64,000 bases of DNA from Acinetobacter sp. ANC 7912 (GTDB lineage: Bacteria > Pseudomonadota > Gammaproteobacteria > Pseudomonadales > Moraxellaceae): contig NZ_CP156795.1 of NCBI RefSeq assembly GCF_039862785.1, positions 992,001 through 1,056,000 of the forward strand. Reading direction: 5' to 3'. Positions within the stretch are counted from its first letter, which is position 1; every line of letters starts with the position of its first letter. Made by a program: the position numbers and the translations under genes. The notes under the pieces are model-generated. The model searched no databases, was not told where the DNA came from, and was given only the letters and a program-made list of their open reading frames with translations. Shown in pieces: positions 1 through 8,923 of this stretch.

Positions 1-136
1 CACATTTATTGGCATCTTCTCCTCCGGCAATGGCTTGGGCATAGGGCAGGCAGCCGTCACGATGACCACATAAACCGCACTGGGTTTGGGGCAATAAAGC
101 ATCAATGGACTGGATGAGAGAGATCTGCGAATTCAT
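1..136 (-). CDS. rsxB: Electron transport complex subunit RsxB/RnfB, 5' fragment
   Basis: Only the first 45 codons lie in the window; the gene continues beyond base 1. The translated piece contains the cysteine cluster [17 protein letters not shown] followed by a Gly-Gly-Glu-Asp-Ala-Asn-Lys-Cys stretch, the pattern of the 4Fe-4S domain at the N-terminus of RnfB/RsxB proteins. The family is the ferredoxin-like subunit of a membrane electron-transport complex that reduces targets such as SoxR. The usual N-terminal membrane helix of E. coli RsxB is absent, because the cysteine domain starts by residue 20. The start is the only ATG in frame. The gene is divergent from gdhA. Confidence 0.75.
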   Translation of the reverse strand, partial: MNSQISLIQSIDALLPQTQCGLCGHRDGCLPYAQAIAGGEDANKC

Positions 137-483
137 GTTAAGTCAAAGCCGCTCATAATGAGCATTGCAAGAGGTGAAACAAAATATGTCTGAATATAAA
201 TATTAACATGTTTTTTAACACTAAAGTTGTGCCCGATTTAGGTACACAAACTGCATTATTTTAAGGCATAAAATAACAATTAAACTTTGATTAAACTGAG
301 TTTTTTGAAGATGTTAATTTGATTCATAATAAATATAAATGATTGTTATAAAATTAATTTTCAATTTTTTTGAAAAAACCTATTGTGGATTAGTTACAAA
401 AGATATTTAATATTTTGCGCCAAAATTTAACATTGATTGTAAATTTGACCAATTTTGATCCATTTTCTGCTGAGGATTAAGCG
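137..483. other. AT-rich intergenic region between rsxB and gdhA
   Basis: About 345 bases without a credible gene, lying between two divergent genes, so it must hold promoters for both. It is strongly AT-rich. I could not single out one convincing -35/-10 pair, a riboswitch fold or an operator. The gdhA ribosome-binding site (GAGG at 472-475) is at its right edge. Confidence 0.6.
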
Positions 484-1827
484 TTGAAATACAAAACACT
501 TAATGAGTTCCTAGATTACGTTAAATCACGTGATGCACATCAACCAGAATTTCTTCAAGCTGTAGAAGAAGTGATGACAAGCTTGTGGCCGTTCATTGAA
601 AAGAACCCACAATACGCAGCTCACGGCTTACTAGAACGTCTAGTTGAACCAGAACGCGCAATCCAGTTCCGTGTTGCTTGGGTAGATGACCAAGGTCAAA
701 CACAAGTGAACCGTGCTTTCCGCGTACAATACAACTCAGCGATTGGTCCATTCAAAGGTGGTATGCGTTTCCACCCATCAGTGAACCTGTCTATCCTGAA
801 ATTCCTGGGCTTTGAACAAACTTTCAAAAATGCCTTGACTACGCTGCCTATGGGCGGTGGTAAAGGTGGTTCTGACTTCGACCCTAAAGGCAAGTCAGAA
901 GGCGAAATCATGCGTTTCTGCCAAGCGTTGATCATCGAGCTTTATCGTCATCTTGGTTCTAACACTGACATTCCTGCGGGTGATATCGGTGTGGGCGGCC
1001 GTGAAGTTGGTTACATGGCTGGTATGATGAAAAAACTCAGCAATGACACTTCATGTGTATTCACTGGTAAAGGTCTGACTTTCGGTGGTTCACTGGCTCG
1101 TCCAGAAGCAACTGGTTACGGTACTGTGTACTTCGCTGAAGAAATGCTGAAAACTCGTGGCGACAGCTTCAAAGATAAAATCGTAGCGATTTCTGGTTCT
1201 GGTAACGTGGCTCAGTACGCTGCTGAAAAAGCAATGTTCCTGGGGGCGAAAGTGGTTTCACTTTCTGACTCTAACGGTACTGTTTACGTGAAAGACGGTT
1301 TCACTACTGAACTTCTTGCTGAAGTGATGGAACTGAAAAACGTGAAACGTGGCCGTATCTCTGAATTTGCTGCTGCTCACGGTTTTGAATACCTGGAAGG
1401 TCAACGTCCTTGGGGTATCAAATGTGATATCGCGCTTCCATGTGCAACTCAAAACGAGTTGGATGGTGCTGATGCAGACAAACTTCTTGCAAATGGTACA
1501 ATCTGTGTTGCTGAAGGTGCAAACATGCCTTCTACACTTGAAGCAGTTGAAAAATTCGTTGCAGCGAAAATCCTTTACGCTCCAGGTAAAGCCTCTAACG
1601 CGGGTGGTGTAGCAACTTCTGGTTTGGAAATGTCTCAAAACGCTCTGCGTTTAGGTTGGACTTTCGAAGAAGTTGACGAACGTCTGCACGCAATCATGAA
1701 AGAAATTCACCGCAACTGTGTGAAATACGGTACTAAAGAAGATGGTACTGTAAACTACGTAGACGGCGCAAACATCGCTGGCTTCGTGAAAGTTGCTGAT
1801 GCAATGCTTTCGCAAGGCGTATTCTAA
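484..1827 (+). CDS. gdhA: NADP-specific glutamate dehydrogenase
   Basis: Hexameric glutamate dehydrogenase that interconverts 2-oxoglutarate plus ammonium and glutamate in the cytosol, linking nitrogen assimilation to carbon metabolism. The 447 residues match the length of the E. coli-type enzyme. The dimerisation and substrate domain carries PMGGGKGG with the catalytic lysine at about residue 127 and PAGDIGVGGRE with the catalytic aspartate at about 167. The coenzyme domain has the Rossmann loop GSGNVA near 238-243. The start codon is TTG, chosen because GAGG lies 8 bases upstream and the alignment begins there. The gene stands alone and ends in a hairpin terminator 21 bases after the stop. 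The NADP preference is inferred from family similarity. Confidence 0.95.
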   Translation: MKYKTLNEFLDYVKSRDAHQPEFLQAVEEVMTSLWPFIEKNPQYAAHGLLERLVEPERAIQFRVAWVDDQGQTQVNRAFRVQYNSAIGPFKGGMRFHPSVNLSILKFLGFEQTFKNALTTLPMGGGKGGSDFDPKGKSEGEIMRFCQALIIELYRHLGSNTDIPAGDIGVGGREVGYMAGMMKKLSNDTSCVFTGKGLTFGGSLARPEATGYGTVYFAEEMLKTRGDSFKDKIVAISGSGNVAQYAAEKAMFLGAKVVSLSDSNGTVYVKDGFTTELLAEVMELKNVKRGRISEFAAAHGFEYLEGQRPWGIKCDIALPCATQNELDGADADKLLANGTICVAEGANMPSTLEAVEKFVAAKILYAPGKASNAGGVATSGLEMSQNALRLGWTFEEVDERLHAIMKEIHRNCVKYGTKEDGTVNYVDGANIAGFVKVADAMLSQGVF

Positions 1828-1848
1828 GTTCTAACTTAGACTAAGCTT

Positions 1849-1878
1849 AAAAAACCGGAGTGATTGCTCCGGTTTTTT
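1849..1878. terminator. Rho-independent terminator, probably bidirectional
   Basis: A stem AAAACCGGAG/CTCCGGTTTT with a six-base loop is flanked by A and T runs. It lies between gdhA on the plus strand and the end of the META-DUF4377 gene on the minus strand, so it can stop transcripts from both sides. Confidence 0.9.
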
Positions 1879-2209
1879 TATATTTATTGAAAATTATTAA
1901 AGAGAACCTTTCACAGCTTCCCGTTCCACAGCCAGATCAAAAATATAGACATACTTAGATTGGTCTGCGGCAGGGTTCTTAACCTCAAAACGCTTTACCC
2001 GAATGATCTGGCGTTCATTCGGACTATGCTGAAAACCTTTAATCTGGTCATGGAACAGCGTCCAGTTTTTATCTACCTGCGTTTTTAAGCCTTGCTCGTT
2101 ATATTTGATTTCACGAACCTGTAGACAGGTTTGCGGTACAACACCGGTACATGGTTTGGTTTCTGGTGCAATTTCCAGGAAAACGATTTCAGCTTCACCA
2201 TTATATTTA

Positions 2210-3189
2210 ACCTGAGTTCGATGAAATCCACTTAACCTTTTAGCATATTTTGGAAAGTTGGCTTATTGGGGTTCAAACAATAAGCCACTACAGCAGCCAT
2301 GATATTCACCATGAAGTTATTTACCGAACGATGACGTGAATGTTCAAGTTGATGTAAATTTTTTAATTGATCATTCACTGTTTCGATCAATCCTCTTCTG
2401 CAAAGTAATTGTTTTTCTTCTTCAGTTTGGATGGGTTTATTTTTCATATTCCGACGTGATGGGGTCAATATTTTCAGTCCTCTTGCTGCTAAAGCTTCGG
2501 CTTTTGCTTTGCTTAAATAGCCTTTGTCTCCGAGTAGGATCCCTTTTAATTCTTGAGTTAAAGATTCTAATATAGCAACATCATGAACATTTCCCGATGT
2601 CAGCTTGAGATTAATAATTTCACCTAAATTATTGATAACGAGATGTAATTTAAAACCATAAAACCAACCCGTACTACTTTTTCCACGACCGGCCAAGCCT
2701 TTAAATACACGATGCCTTTTAATCCGAAGATTATGGCAAACTACCAATTTAGTGGAGTCAATGATACTGATTCCCGTATCTTTTCCTTTCACCTGATGGA
2801 AGAAGCTACTCAGAGCTTGCAAACAACGGGGCATGATTTCAATAAATCGGTTGTAGCTAAGCAGTTTAGGAAAAGCAGATTTCCAGAATGGAACGATCAT
2901 TTGGCAATAAAAATATTTGAAGAATCTAAAACCGGATTGATGAAATAAAATGACAATGGTCATTGCTTCAGACAAGCTTAAAGCTGACTTTTTCAACCTG
3001 GTTTTTTGATTAGAAATTAAAGCTTTCTCTAAAGATTCATTAAATTTTTTGCAGAAATCATCCAAAATACAAAATAATTCGGTAATATGATCCATTGAGA
3101 AGCCTTGTTTTATAACATTTTGTCTTGAGAACCAATATGTTACAAAAACAGGGCTTTTTTTCTACTCTTTTTTTATATCGAACTCAGGT
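2210..3189 (-). mobile_element. IS982-family insertion sequence, complete, 980 bp
   Basis: The ends are perfect 13-bp inverted repeats, ACCTGAGTTCGAT at 2210-2222 and its complement at 3177-3189. The element is flanked by a direct 6-bp duplication TATTTA at 2204-2209 and 3190-3195. It contains one intact transposase gene. Intact repeats, an intact duplication and an in-frame reconstructable target gene point to a recent insertion. Confidence 0.92.
2232..3095 (-). CDS. IS982-family DDE transposase
   Basis: A 287-residue transposase filling the IS that splits the META-DUF4377 gene. The catalytic aspartates are seen in SIIDSTKLVVCHN and LLGDKGYLS, and the glutamate in RRGLIETVNDQLKN. The motif GKSSTGWFYGFKLHLVIN is typical of IS982 members such as ISAba825 of Acinetobacter. 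The length matches the family, there is no frameshift, and the element should be able to move. It reads in the same direction as the disrupted host gene. Confidence 0.93.
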   Translation of the reverse strand: MDHITELFCILDDFCKKFNESLEKALISNQKTRLKKSALSLSEAMTIVILFHQSGFRFFKYFYCQMIVPFWKSAFPKLLSYNRFIEIMPRCLQALSSFFHQVKGKDTGISIIDSTKLVVCHNLRIKRHRVFKGLAGRGKSSTGWFYGFKLHLVINNLGEIINLKLTSGNVHDVAILESLTQELKGILLGDKGYLSKAKAEALAARGLKILTPSRRNMKNKPIQTEEEKQLLCRRGLIETVNDQLKNLHQLEHSRHRSVNNFMVNIMAAVVAYCLNPNKPTFQNMLKG

Positions 3190-3830
3190 TATTTAGTTTC
3201 TGGTGTCATTTTACCGTGTAGAACATACTGCTGATTATTCGCGGTAATAGTTAAAGTTGGTGCTTCGGTATCAGTCGCATTCAGGTTAAAGGGAAGCTGG
3301 TGATTATCAAAGATTTCACCCGCTAGCTTTTCCTGCTGCATGGCTTCAGGGGTGCAGGCTTTCATGGTGGAAATGACTGTGCCCGTTTCCAGTTTATCAG
3401 CGTTGATATTCCAGCTTCCACCTAAACTGTTACACATGGTTTTCACACTAAAACGATTGTCTTTATGGAAACTCAACACTAGATGATCAGTTGCTCCGGT
3501 ATCCAGATGCCATTCATAGGCGGTTAGGGTTTTTGCAGCATTTTGCTGTTGGAGTACAGACACAGCGAGATCTCCCACTTTTTGCACATCATTGGATTGG
3601 CAGGCAGCCAGACTAAAAGGAAGAACAAGCGCAAATAAATATTTTAATTTCATTGAATGAATAATCATGAAGTAAGTTAAACAGCTTGAAGCTTAACCTA
3701 TTCATTTTTAAAAGATATGAATACATTTTGAAGATTTTGGTAGCAAAATGTATCCAAATTTTAGGCAGGAAAAAACAGATAATAAGAAATTAATACAGCC
3801 CAGATCAAGGTTTGTATGGAACAAACCGTT

Positions 3831-4607
3831 TTAGTCAAAACGGTAAATATCCATCCCGAGTGAACCCATGCTAAAACTGCTATGCACCAGACTAAAACGT
3901 GTGCCTGTGCCCATGGAAAAGAACAGTGGGGCGAAGTGTTCTAGCGTCGGGTGGTTGCGTTGCAGATAAGGAAGGTTAGGCCAGTCCAGCACCGCTTCAT
4001 AATCGCTGTGATTGAGTTTGCTGACCACATAGTTGCGGAAGGTTGAGGCCCATTCCGGTATAGTCGCCGCCTGACCGGTACGATCCAATTCACGTAGGTT
4101 ATGGGTAATGCTGCCTGAACCAATCAGCAGAATTTGCTGTTCACGTAATGGTGCCAGTGTCTGGCCAATCCGATAGATATCATGTGCAGTCCTGCTCATA
4201 GGCAGGGAAATACCAACCACCGGAATATCCGCTTCAGGATACATGTGTAGCAGTGGCATCCAGACCCCGTGATCATTTGGGCGGGTATTGTTGGCATAGG
4301 CATGCAAACCGGCTTCAGAGAGCATGCCTAAAATTTTTTCTGCCAGTTCGGGTTCACCCGGTGCCGGGTAGCGCATCTGATAAAGCTGTGGCGGGAAACC
4401 ACGGAAGTCATGCCAGGTTTCTGGGCGAATTCCAGTATTTACTTCCAGAGCATTACTTTCCCAGTGTGCCGACATGACAATAATGGCCTGTGGGCGGGGT
4501 AGGTTAATACTCAAACGTTCCAGCGCCGGGCCGACTTGCTCAGGATTCAGGGCAAGCATCGGTGAGCCATGTGAGATAAATAAGCCGGGAAGCGTTTGTA
4601 GATTCAT
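3831..4607 (-). CDS. ygiD: 4,5-DOPA extradiol dioxygenase-like protein (YgiD)
   Basis: Class III extradiol ring-cleavage dioxygenase of the DODA/YgiD type, 258 residues as usual. The family opens catechol rings using a single metal ion; the true substrate in bacteria is generally unknown. The metal-site histidines appear in LFISHGSP (His13), VMSAHWES (about His48) and GSGSITHNL. It is a cytosolic protein without a signal peptide. The start is an ATG giving MNLQTLPGLFISHGSP, which agrees with family starts. It is transcribed in the same direction as rlmH but about 120 bases away, so they are probably separate units. Confidence 0.88.
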   Translation of the reverse strand: MNLQTLPGLFISHGSPMLALNPEQVGPALERLSINLPRPQAIIVMSAHWESNALEVNTGIRPETWHDFRGFPPQLYQMRYPAPGEPELAEKILGMLSEAGLHAYANNTRPNDHGVWMPLLHMYPEADIPVVGISLPMSRTAHDIYRIGQTLAPLREQQILLIGSGSITHNLRELDRTGQAATIPEWASTFRNYVVSKLNHSDYEAVLDWPNLPYLQRNHPTLEHFAPLFFSMGTGTRFSLVHSSFSMGSLGMDIYRFD

Positions 4608-4729
4608 AGTTCAGGCCACAACTGGAAATAATTCAAAGAAAGTAGATTAATAATGCATGAAATGCAGGCTATAGGGGAGTCACTCTTGTCCAACAATACG
4701 TTGCAGAAATGGAACACTGTCCATTCTGC

Positions 4730-5212
4730 CTAGCCTGCACGATGGTAGGGATGATTGTTGTTAATACTCATCGCACGGTACAGTTGTTCAATCAGCATCA
4801 CACGGACTAGTGGATGTGGCAGGGTCAGTTTGGAGAGTGACCAGTGCCATGCGGCTGCTTTACGTACTGCTTCAGAATGACCATCCGGTCCGCCAATGGC
4901 TAGTGCCACATCATTGCCTTCCAGCATCCAGCCTTTCATGGTTTCTGCCAGTTTTTCGGTGCTGAATTCACGACCACCCACTTCAAGCGCAATTAGGGTT
5001 TCATTTGGCTTGAGGGCATTTAAAATGCTTTCACCTTCAATATTGCGATATTTCAGGATATCGGCTTCCGAATCATTTTTGCCGCGTTTGGCCATCGGCA
5101 GCTCAAGTATCTGAGTCTGAACAAAAGGCTGTATACGCTTGAAGTAATCTTCAAAACCAGTGAGTACCCAGCTAGGCATTTTTTGACCGATGGTCAGAAT
5201 ACGGATTTTCAT
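4730..5212 (-). CDS. rlmH: 23S rRNA pseudouridine-1915 N3-methyltransferase
   Basis: SPOUT-class methyltransferase that methylates pseudouridine 1915 in helix 69 of 23S rRNA on the assembled 70S ribosome, using S-adenosylmethionine. The protein begins MKIRILTIGQKMP, has the knot region LAIGGPDGHSEAVRKAA, and ends SINNNHPYHRAG, a close match to the usual ...NHPYHRE terminus. It has 160 residues against 155 in E. coli. In many bacteria the gene follows rsfS; that neighbour is not here. No unusual feature. Confidence 0.95.
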   Translation of the reverse strand: MKIRILTIGQKMPSWVLTGFEDYFKRIQPFVQTQILELPMAKRGKNDSEADILKYRNIEGESILNALKPNETLIALEVGGREFSTEKLAETMKGWMLEGNDVALAIGGPDGHSEAVRKAAAWHWSLSKLTLPHPLVRVMLIEQLYRAMSINNNHPYHRAG

Positions 5213-5364
5213 ACAGACTTCATTTTGTTCAGGAGAGGCCCATTATAACGATGAAACAACATGAAGTTGAGTCTGTAAACAAATTGAAATTGAATTGGAA
5301 AATCTGCTGCTGCATATATAGACAGAGTCAAGTTTCCGCTTGATCAGGATATGGATAATAACAA

Positions 5365-6312
5365 ATGCGGATTGCAGCGATTTTAAGAAGAAGTTTTTTA
5401 GGGTTATTGATTAGTCTCTCATTGATCTTTCCAGGCTGGACTTGGGCGAATCCAGAGCGAAATGCACAGGTGGCAAATCTGGAGCTATTTTTTAGCCAGA
5501 TTTTAAGTCTCGATGAATTTCGGAACCATAAAAATATAGCTGAACTGAACCGGGTTTCGGCCTGGCTGAAAGAGCAGATGCGCCGTTTCGGTGTGCCATG
5601 TGAGTATCAGGGCTATCAGGTGAATAGCCTAAGTTATCGAAACCTGATCTGTAAGTTAAATGCCAAAGCCGGGAGTTCTATTGTGGTTGGGGCGCACTAT
5701 GATGTATTCGCCAATACTTTGGGAGCAAATAACAATGCTTCGGGTGTGGTTGGAGTATTGGAAACGGCACGTCTGCTCAGTCTGCAAAAAAACAAACTGA
5801 AAAATAATATCGAATTTGTGTTTTATACGCTGGAAGAACCACCTTATTTCAAAACTGAACATATGGGCAGTTATCTTCATGCCAAATCCTTAAAAAAGAG
5901 CAAGCAGAAGGTTAAAGGTGTATTTGTGCTGGATTCGATTGGTTACTATGACGAAAATCTGGTACAGAATTATCCAGCTGGGTTGAAATGGATCTATCCG
6001 AAACATGCCAATTTTATTGCCAGTATTGGGCATCTCAGTTCGGTGGGACTGACCAGTGATTTCTGTGATGCGATGCAACGACGCCAGAGGTTGGATTGTG
6101 AGCGTTTTATTATCCCAAACTTTATGCACAGCATGGATTATTCCGGTTATCTGAATTATGCGCGACAAAATTATCCAACAGTATTGATCAGCGATACGGC
6201 ACATTATCGTTATCCTTATGACCATACTGAGCAGGACACCTTGGATAAACTTAACCTAAAAAAAATGACTTATGTGATTGATGGGTTGGTCGATACCATT
6301 CTGAATCTTTAA
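5365..6312 (+). CDS. Secreted M28-family zinc peptidase with altered metal site
   Basis: A 315-residue protein with a Sec signal peptide (Arg-rich start, hydrophobic stretch, cleavage probably after TWA near residue 28). The remainder is an M28 aminopeptidase-like fold: GAHYD (His111, Asp113), EEPPYF for the glutamate pair, FVLDSIGYYD, and YDHTEQDTLDKL near the C-terminus for the last histidine. The usual GADDNASG motif, whose aspartate bridges the two zinc ions, reads GANNNASG here (Asn122-Asn123). The DNA (GCA AAT AAC AAT GCT) leaves no doubt about the residues. It may bind one metal, act on other substrates or be inactive. The gene stands alone and faces lon across a shared terminator. Confidence 0.8.
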   Translation: MRIAAILRRSFLGLLISLSLIFPGWTWANPERNAQVANLELFFSQILSLDEFRNHKNIAELNRVSAWLKEQMRRFGVPCEYQGYQVNSLSYRNLICKLNAKAGSSIVVGAHYDVFANTLGANNNASGVVGVLETARLLSLQKNKLKNNIEFVFYTLEEPPYFKTEHMGSYLHAKSLKKSKQKVKGVFVLDSIGYYDENLVQNYPAGLKWIYPKHANFIASIGHLSSVGLTSDFCDAMQRRQRLDCERFIIPNFMHSMDYSGYLNYARQNYPTVLISDTAHYRYPYDHTEQDTLDKLNLKKMTYVIDGLVDTILNL

Positions 6313-6341
6313 ACCATTCGATATTTTTCAAATAAACAATA

Positions 6342-6367
6342 AAAAACCCTGCCGGAGCAGGGTTTTT
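6342..6367. terminator. Bidirectional terminator between the M28 peptidase gene and lon
   Basis: The stem AAAACCCTGC/GCAGGGTTTT with a short CGGA-type loop sits between two convergent genes, with an A run on the left and a T run on the right. Confidence 0.9.
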
Positions 6368-6382
6368 GTTTAGCTAGATCAC

Positions 6383-8809
6383 TTAGTGACGCGCTGCTTT
6401 ACCTTCTTCAGGTGCTTTCACGATGGGTGTTTTCACCAAAGGTTTTGGCATAGAAATCAGAGCCAGTGGCAAGATCTCGTCGATGGATTTCACCGGCTTG
6501 ATTTCCAGACCTTCCTTCACATTTTCAGGAATTTCGGTCAGATCACGCACGTTTTCCTGAGGGATAAACACAGTCTTGATGCCGCCACGGTGTGCAGCAA
6601 GCAGTTTTTCCTTCAAGCCACCGATACGCATTGCTCGGCCACGTAAGCTGGTTTCACCAGTCATGGCGATGTCAGGACGAATCGCAATACCTGTGAATGC
6701 AGATACTAGGGCAGTGGTTAAAGCAAGACCTGCAGATGGACCATCTTTCGGTGTTGCACCTTCTGGCAAGTGGACGTGTACATCAGTTTCTTCAAAGCGT
6801 GATGCTTCGATACCTAGTTCATCCGCACGGGTACGAACCACGGTCATGGCAGCGGTAATTGACTCTTTCATTACATCACCTAGTGAACCGGTAGTAATGA
6901 ATTTACCTTTACCAGGAACTGCTGCAACTTCAATGGTCAGTAACTCTCCACCAACTGAAGTCCATGCTAGACCATTTACGCGACCCACTTGAGCTTCTTC
7001 TTCAGCCATGCCGAAGTCGAATTTGTGCGGACCGAGGTAGTCAGGCAGGTTTGCAGAAGTCACGTCAACCTCAAGGTTTTTCGCTTTCTTGCTAACTGCT
7101 TCTTTCACCACTTTACGTGCAATCTTAGAGATTTCACGTTCCAGGCTACGAACACCAGCTTCGCGGGTATAACGTTGTACGATGTCACGAATTGCATCTT
7201 CATGCACAGTCAGCTCTTTATTGCGCAGACCATTGTTCTTGATCGCTTTCGGAACCAGGTAGCGTTCAGCAATGTTGATCTTCTCGTCTTCGGTATAACC
7301 TGGCAGACGGATCACTTCCATACGGTCAAGCAGAGCCTCAGGAATATTCATGCTGTTCGCAGTACAGATAAACATCACTTCAGACAGGTCAAGGTCAAGA
7401 TCCAGATAGTGGTCATTGAACTTGTTGTTTTGTGATGGATCTAGTACTTCAAGCAGAGCAGCAGCTGGATCACCGCGATAGTCCTGAGCCATCTTGTCGA
7501 TCTCATCGAGCAAGAATAGTGGGTTTTTCACGCCGACTTTAGTCAGAGACTGCACGATCTTACCTGGCATCGCACCGATATAGGTACGACGGTGACCACG
7601 AATTTCAGCTTCGTCACGTACACCACCGAGGGCCATACGCACAAACTCACGGCCAGTTGCTTTTGCTACAGATTCACCGAGTGAAGTTTTACCCACACCT
7701 GGAGGACCTACCAAGCAAAGAATTGGACCACGCAGTTTTTTTACGCGAGACTGAACTGCAAGATATTCCACAATGCGATCCTTGACGTCATCCAGACCAT
7801 AGTGGTCCGCATCAAGAATTTCCTGTGCTTTCTTCAGGTTAATGCTGACTTTGCTCGCCTTGTTCCAAGGTGTATCCAGGATCACCTCAAGATAGTTGCG
7901 AACTACAGCCGCTTCACTTGAAGCAGGTTGCATTGCTTTCAGTTTGCGGAATTCAGATTCAGCTTTCTTGCGCACATGCTCAGGCAGGTCTGCTTCTGCA
8001 AGACGTTTTTCAATCTCAGCCACATCATCTTCAGCACCACCGTTCAGGTCAGACAGTTCGCGCTGAATGACTTTCATTTTCTCATTCAGGAAGTATTCGC
8101 GCTGATTCTTTTCCATCTGGCGTTTCACTGAATCATGCAAAGTCTGCTCAATCTGTTGTTCTTCAGACTGTTGTAACAGATAGGTCATGAGTTCATTCAG
8201 ATGTGCCTCAAACTCATCGTGCTCAAGGAATTTCTGTTTGACTTCAATATTCAACGGAACACGCGTTGCCACGAAGAACAGTAATTGAAGCAGGTCATCA
8301 ATTTTGTTTGCAGCAGCGATCAGTTCACGTGCATTACGTAACTTCGCTTCTGCATATTGAGCAAACAGGGCACGTAGCTCTTGCACACGAGTTGCCTGAG
8401 TATCTTTGTCAATATTGACAGTAATTGGACTGAGTTCATGCTCAGCAGTCAGGTAGTTCGTGTCGTCAATGATTTTAGTTAATTTGGCACGATACAGGCC
8501 TTCGATCAGAACTTTAATACAGTTCTCATCATTCTCATGATTCACAACTTGCACAATCTTCGCGACAGTACCGTATTGATAAAGGTTATCGTGATCAATT
8601 TCTTCTGTAAGCGAATCTTTTTGCGCAACCACAAATACTAGATTGTCACTGTTACGAGCCACATCAACTGCATTGATCGATTTTTCACGGCCAACAAATA
8701 GCGCAATTTGCATGTGTGGGTACACCACCACATCACGCAGCGCTAAAAGTGGTAATACACTTGGAACCTGAGGCTCGAAGCTTTCTTCATTCATAATAAT
8801 TTCAGACAT
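6383..8809 (-). CDS. lon: ATP-dependent protease Lon
   Basis: Cytosolic ATP-dependent serine protease that degrades misfolded and regulatory proteins. It has an N-terminal LON substrate domain (PLLALRDVVVYPHMQIALFVGRE), a coiled-coil middle, an AAA+ module with Walker A GPPGVGKTSLG and Walker B PLFLLDEIDKM, and a C-terminal peptidase domain with PKDGPSAGLA carrying the catalytic serine and GLKEKLLAAHRGG carrying the lysine. From the ATG at 8809 it has 808 residues, slightly longer than E. coli Lon (784) because of extra residues at both ends. I chose 8809 because AGGAG lies five bases upstream; the GTG two codons earlier overlaps that site. A heat-shock-like promoter lies about 45-70 bases upstream. 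Confidence 0.97.
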   Translation of the reverse strand: MSEIIMNEESFEPQVPSVLPLLALRDVVVYPHMQIALFVGREKSINAVDVARNSDNLVFVVAQKDSLTEEIDHDNLYQYGTVAKIVQVVNHENDENCIKVLIEGLYRAKLTKIIDDTNYLTAEHELSPITVNIDKDTQATRVQELRALFAQYAEAKLRNARELIAAANKIDDLLQLLFFVATRVPLNIEVKQKFLEHDEFEAHLNELMTYLLQQSEEQQIEQTLHDSVKRQMEKNQREYFLNEKMKVIQRELSDLNGGAEDDVAEIEKRLAEADLPEHVRKKAESEFRKLKAMQPASSEAAVVRNYLEVILDTPWNKASKVSINLKKAQEILDADHYGLDDVKDRIVEYLAVQSRVKKLRGPILCLVGPPGVGKTSLGESVAKATGREFVRMALGGVRDEAEIRGHRRTYIGAMPGKIVQSLTKVGVKNPLFLLDEIDKMAQDYRGDPAAALLEVLDPSQNNKFNDHYLDLDLDLSEVMFICTANSMNIPEALLDRMEVIRLPGYTEDEKINIAERYLVPKAIKNNGLRNKELTVHEDAIRDIVQRYTREAGVRSLEREISKIARKVVKEAVSKKAKNLEVDVTSANLPDYLGPHKFDFGMAEEEAQVGRVNGLAWTSVGGELLTIEVAAVPGKGKFITTGSLGDVMKESITAAMTVVRTRADELGIEASRFEETDVHVHLPEGATPKDGPSAGLALTTALVSAFTGIAIRPDIAMTGETSLRGRAMRIGGLKEKLLAAHRGGIKTVFIPQENVRDLTEIPENVKEGLEIKPVKSIDEILPLALISMPKPLVKTPIVKAPEEGKAARH

Positions 8810-8853
8810 GGGCACTCCTAATGAGTGACAACGGTGTTGCCATGTATTTTATA

Positions 8854-8880
8854 GTGATGGGTAATTTCAAAATTACAAGG
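8854..8880 (-). promoter_or_regulatory. Candidate heat-shock (sigma-32-like) promoter of lon
   Basis: Reading on the minus strand, CTTGTAA is followed after 11 bases by CCCATCAC. This resembles the E. coli RpoH pattern CTTGAAA-N11-16-CCCCATNT, and lon is a classic RpoH target. The match is imperfect, so this is an inference from position plus partial consensus. Confidence 0.4.
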
Positions 8881-8923
8881 GCTGTGCAGATGAAATTGTA
8901 TAATTATTGATTAATTATTTGAT

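Larger units (their letters stand above)
1897..3668 (-). pseudogene. META and DUF4377 domain lipoprotein gene, split by an IS982 element
   Basis: The 5' part (3668 to 3190) encodes a lipoprotein-type signal peptide with lipobox LAAC and a META (HslJ-like) domain, ending ...GKMTPETK and then a stop created by the insertion. The 3' part (2209 to 1897) encodes an open DUF4377 domain (YNGEAEIVFLEIAPETKPC ... AVEREAVKGSL). Removing the IS (2210-3189) and one copy of the 6-bp target duplication TATTTA joins the two parts in frame as PETK-YNGEAE, giving a protein of about 261 residues, the usual size of META-DUF4377 proteins in Acinetobacter. The start could be the internal Met 15 bases downstream (3653). 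The family is a predicted envelope lipoprotein with no firm function. The truncated META half may still be exported; the DUF4377 half has no start of its own. Confidence 0.88.

Noticed and set aside
6386..8131. Several open frames on the plus strand opposite lon
   Set aside because: They lie antisense to a certain gene, have no ribosome-binding sites and their composition mirrors the lon codons.
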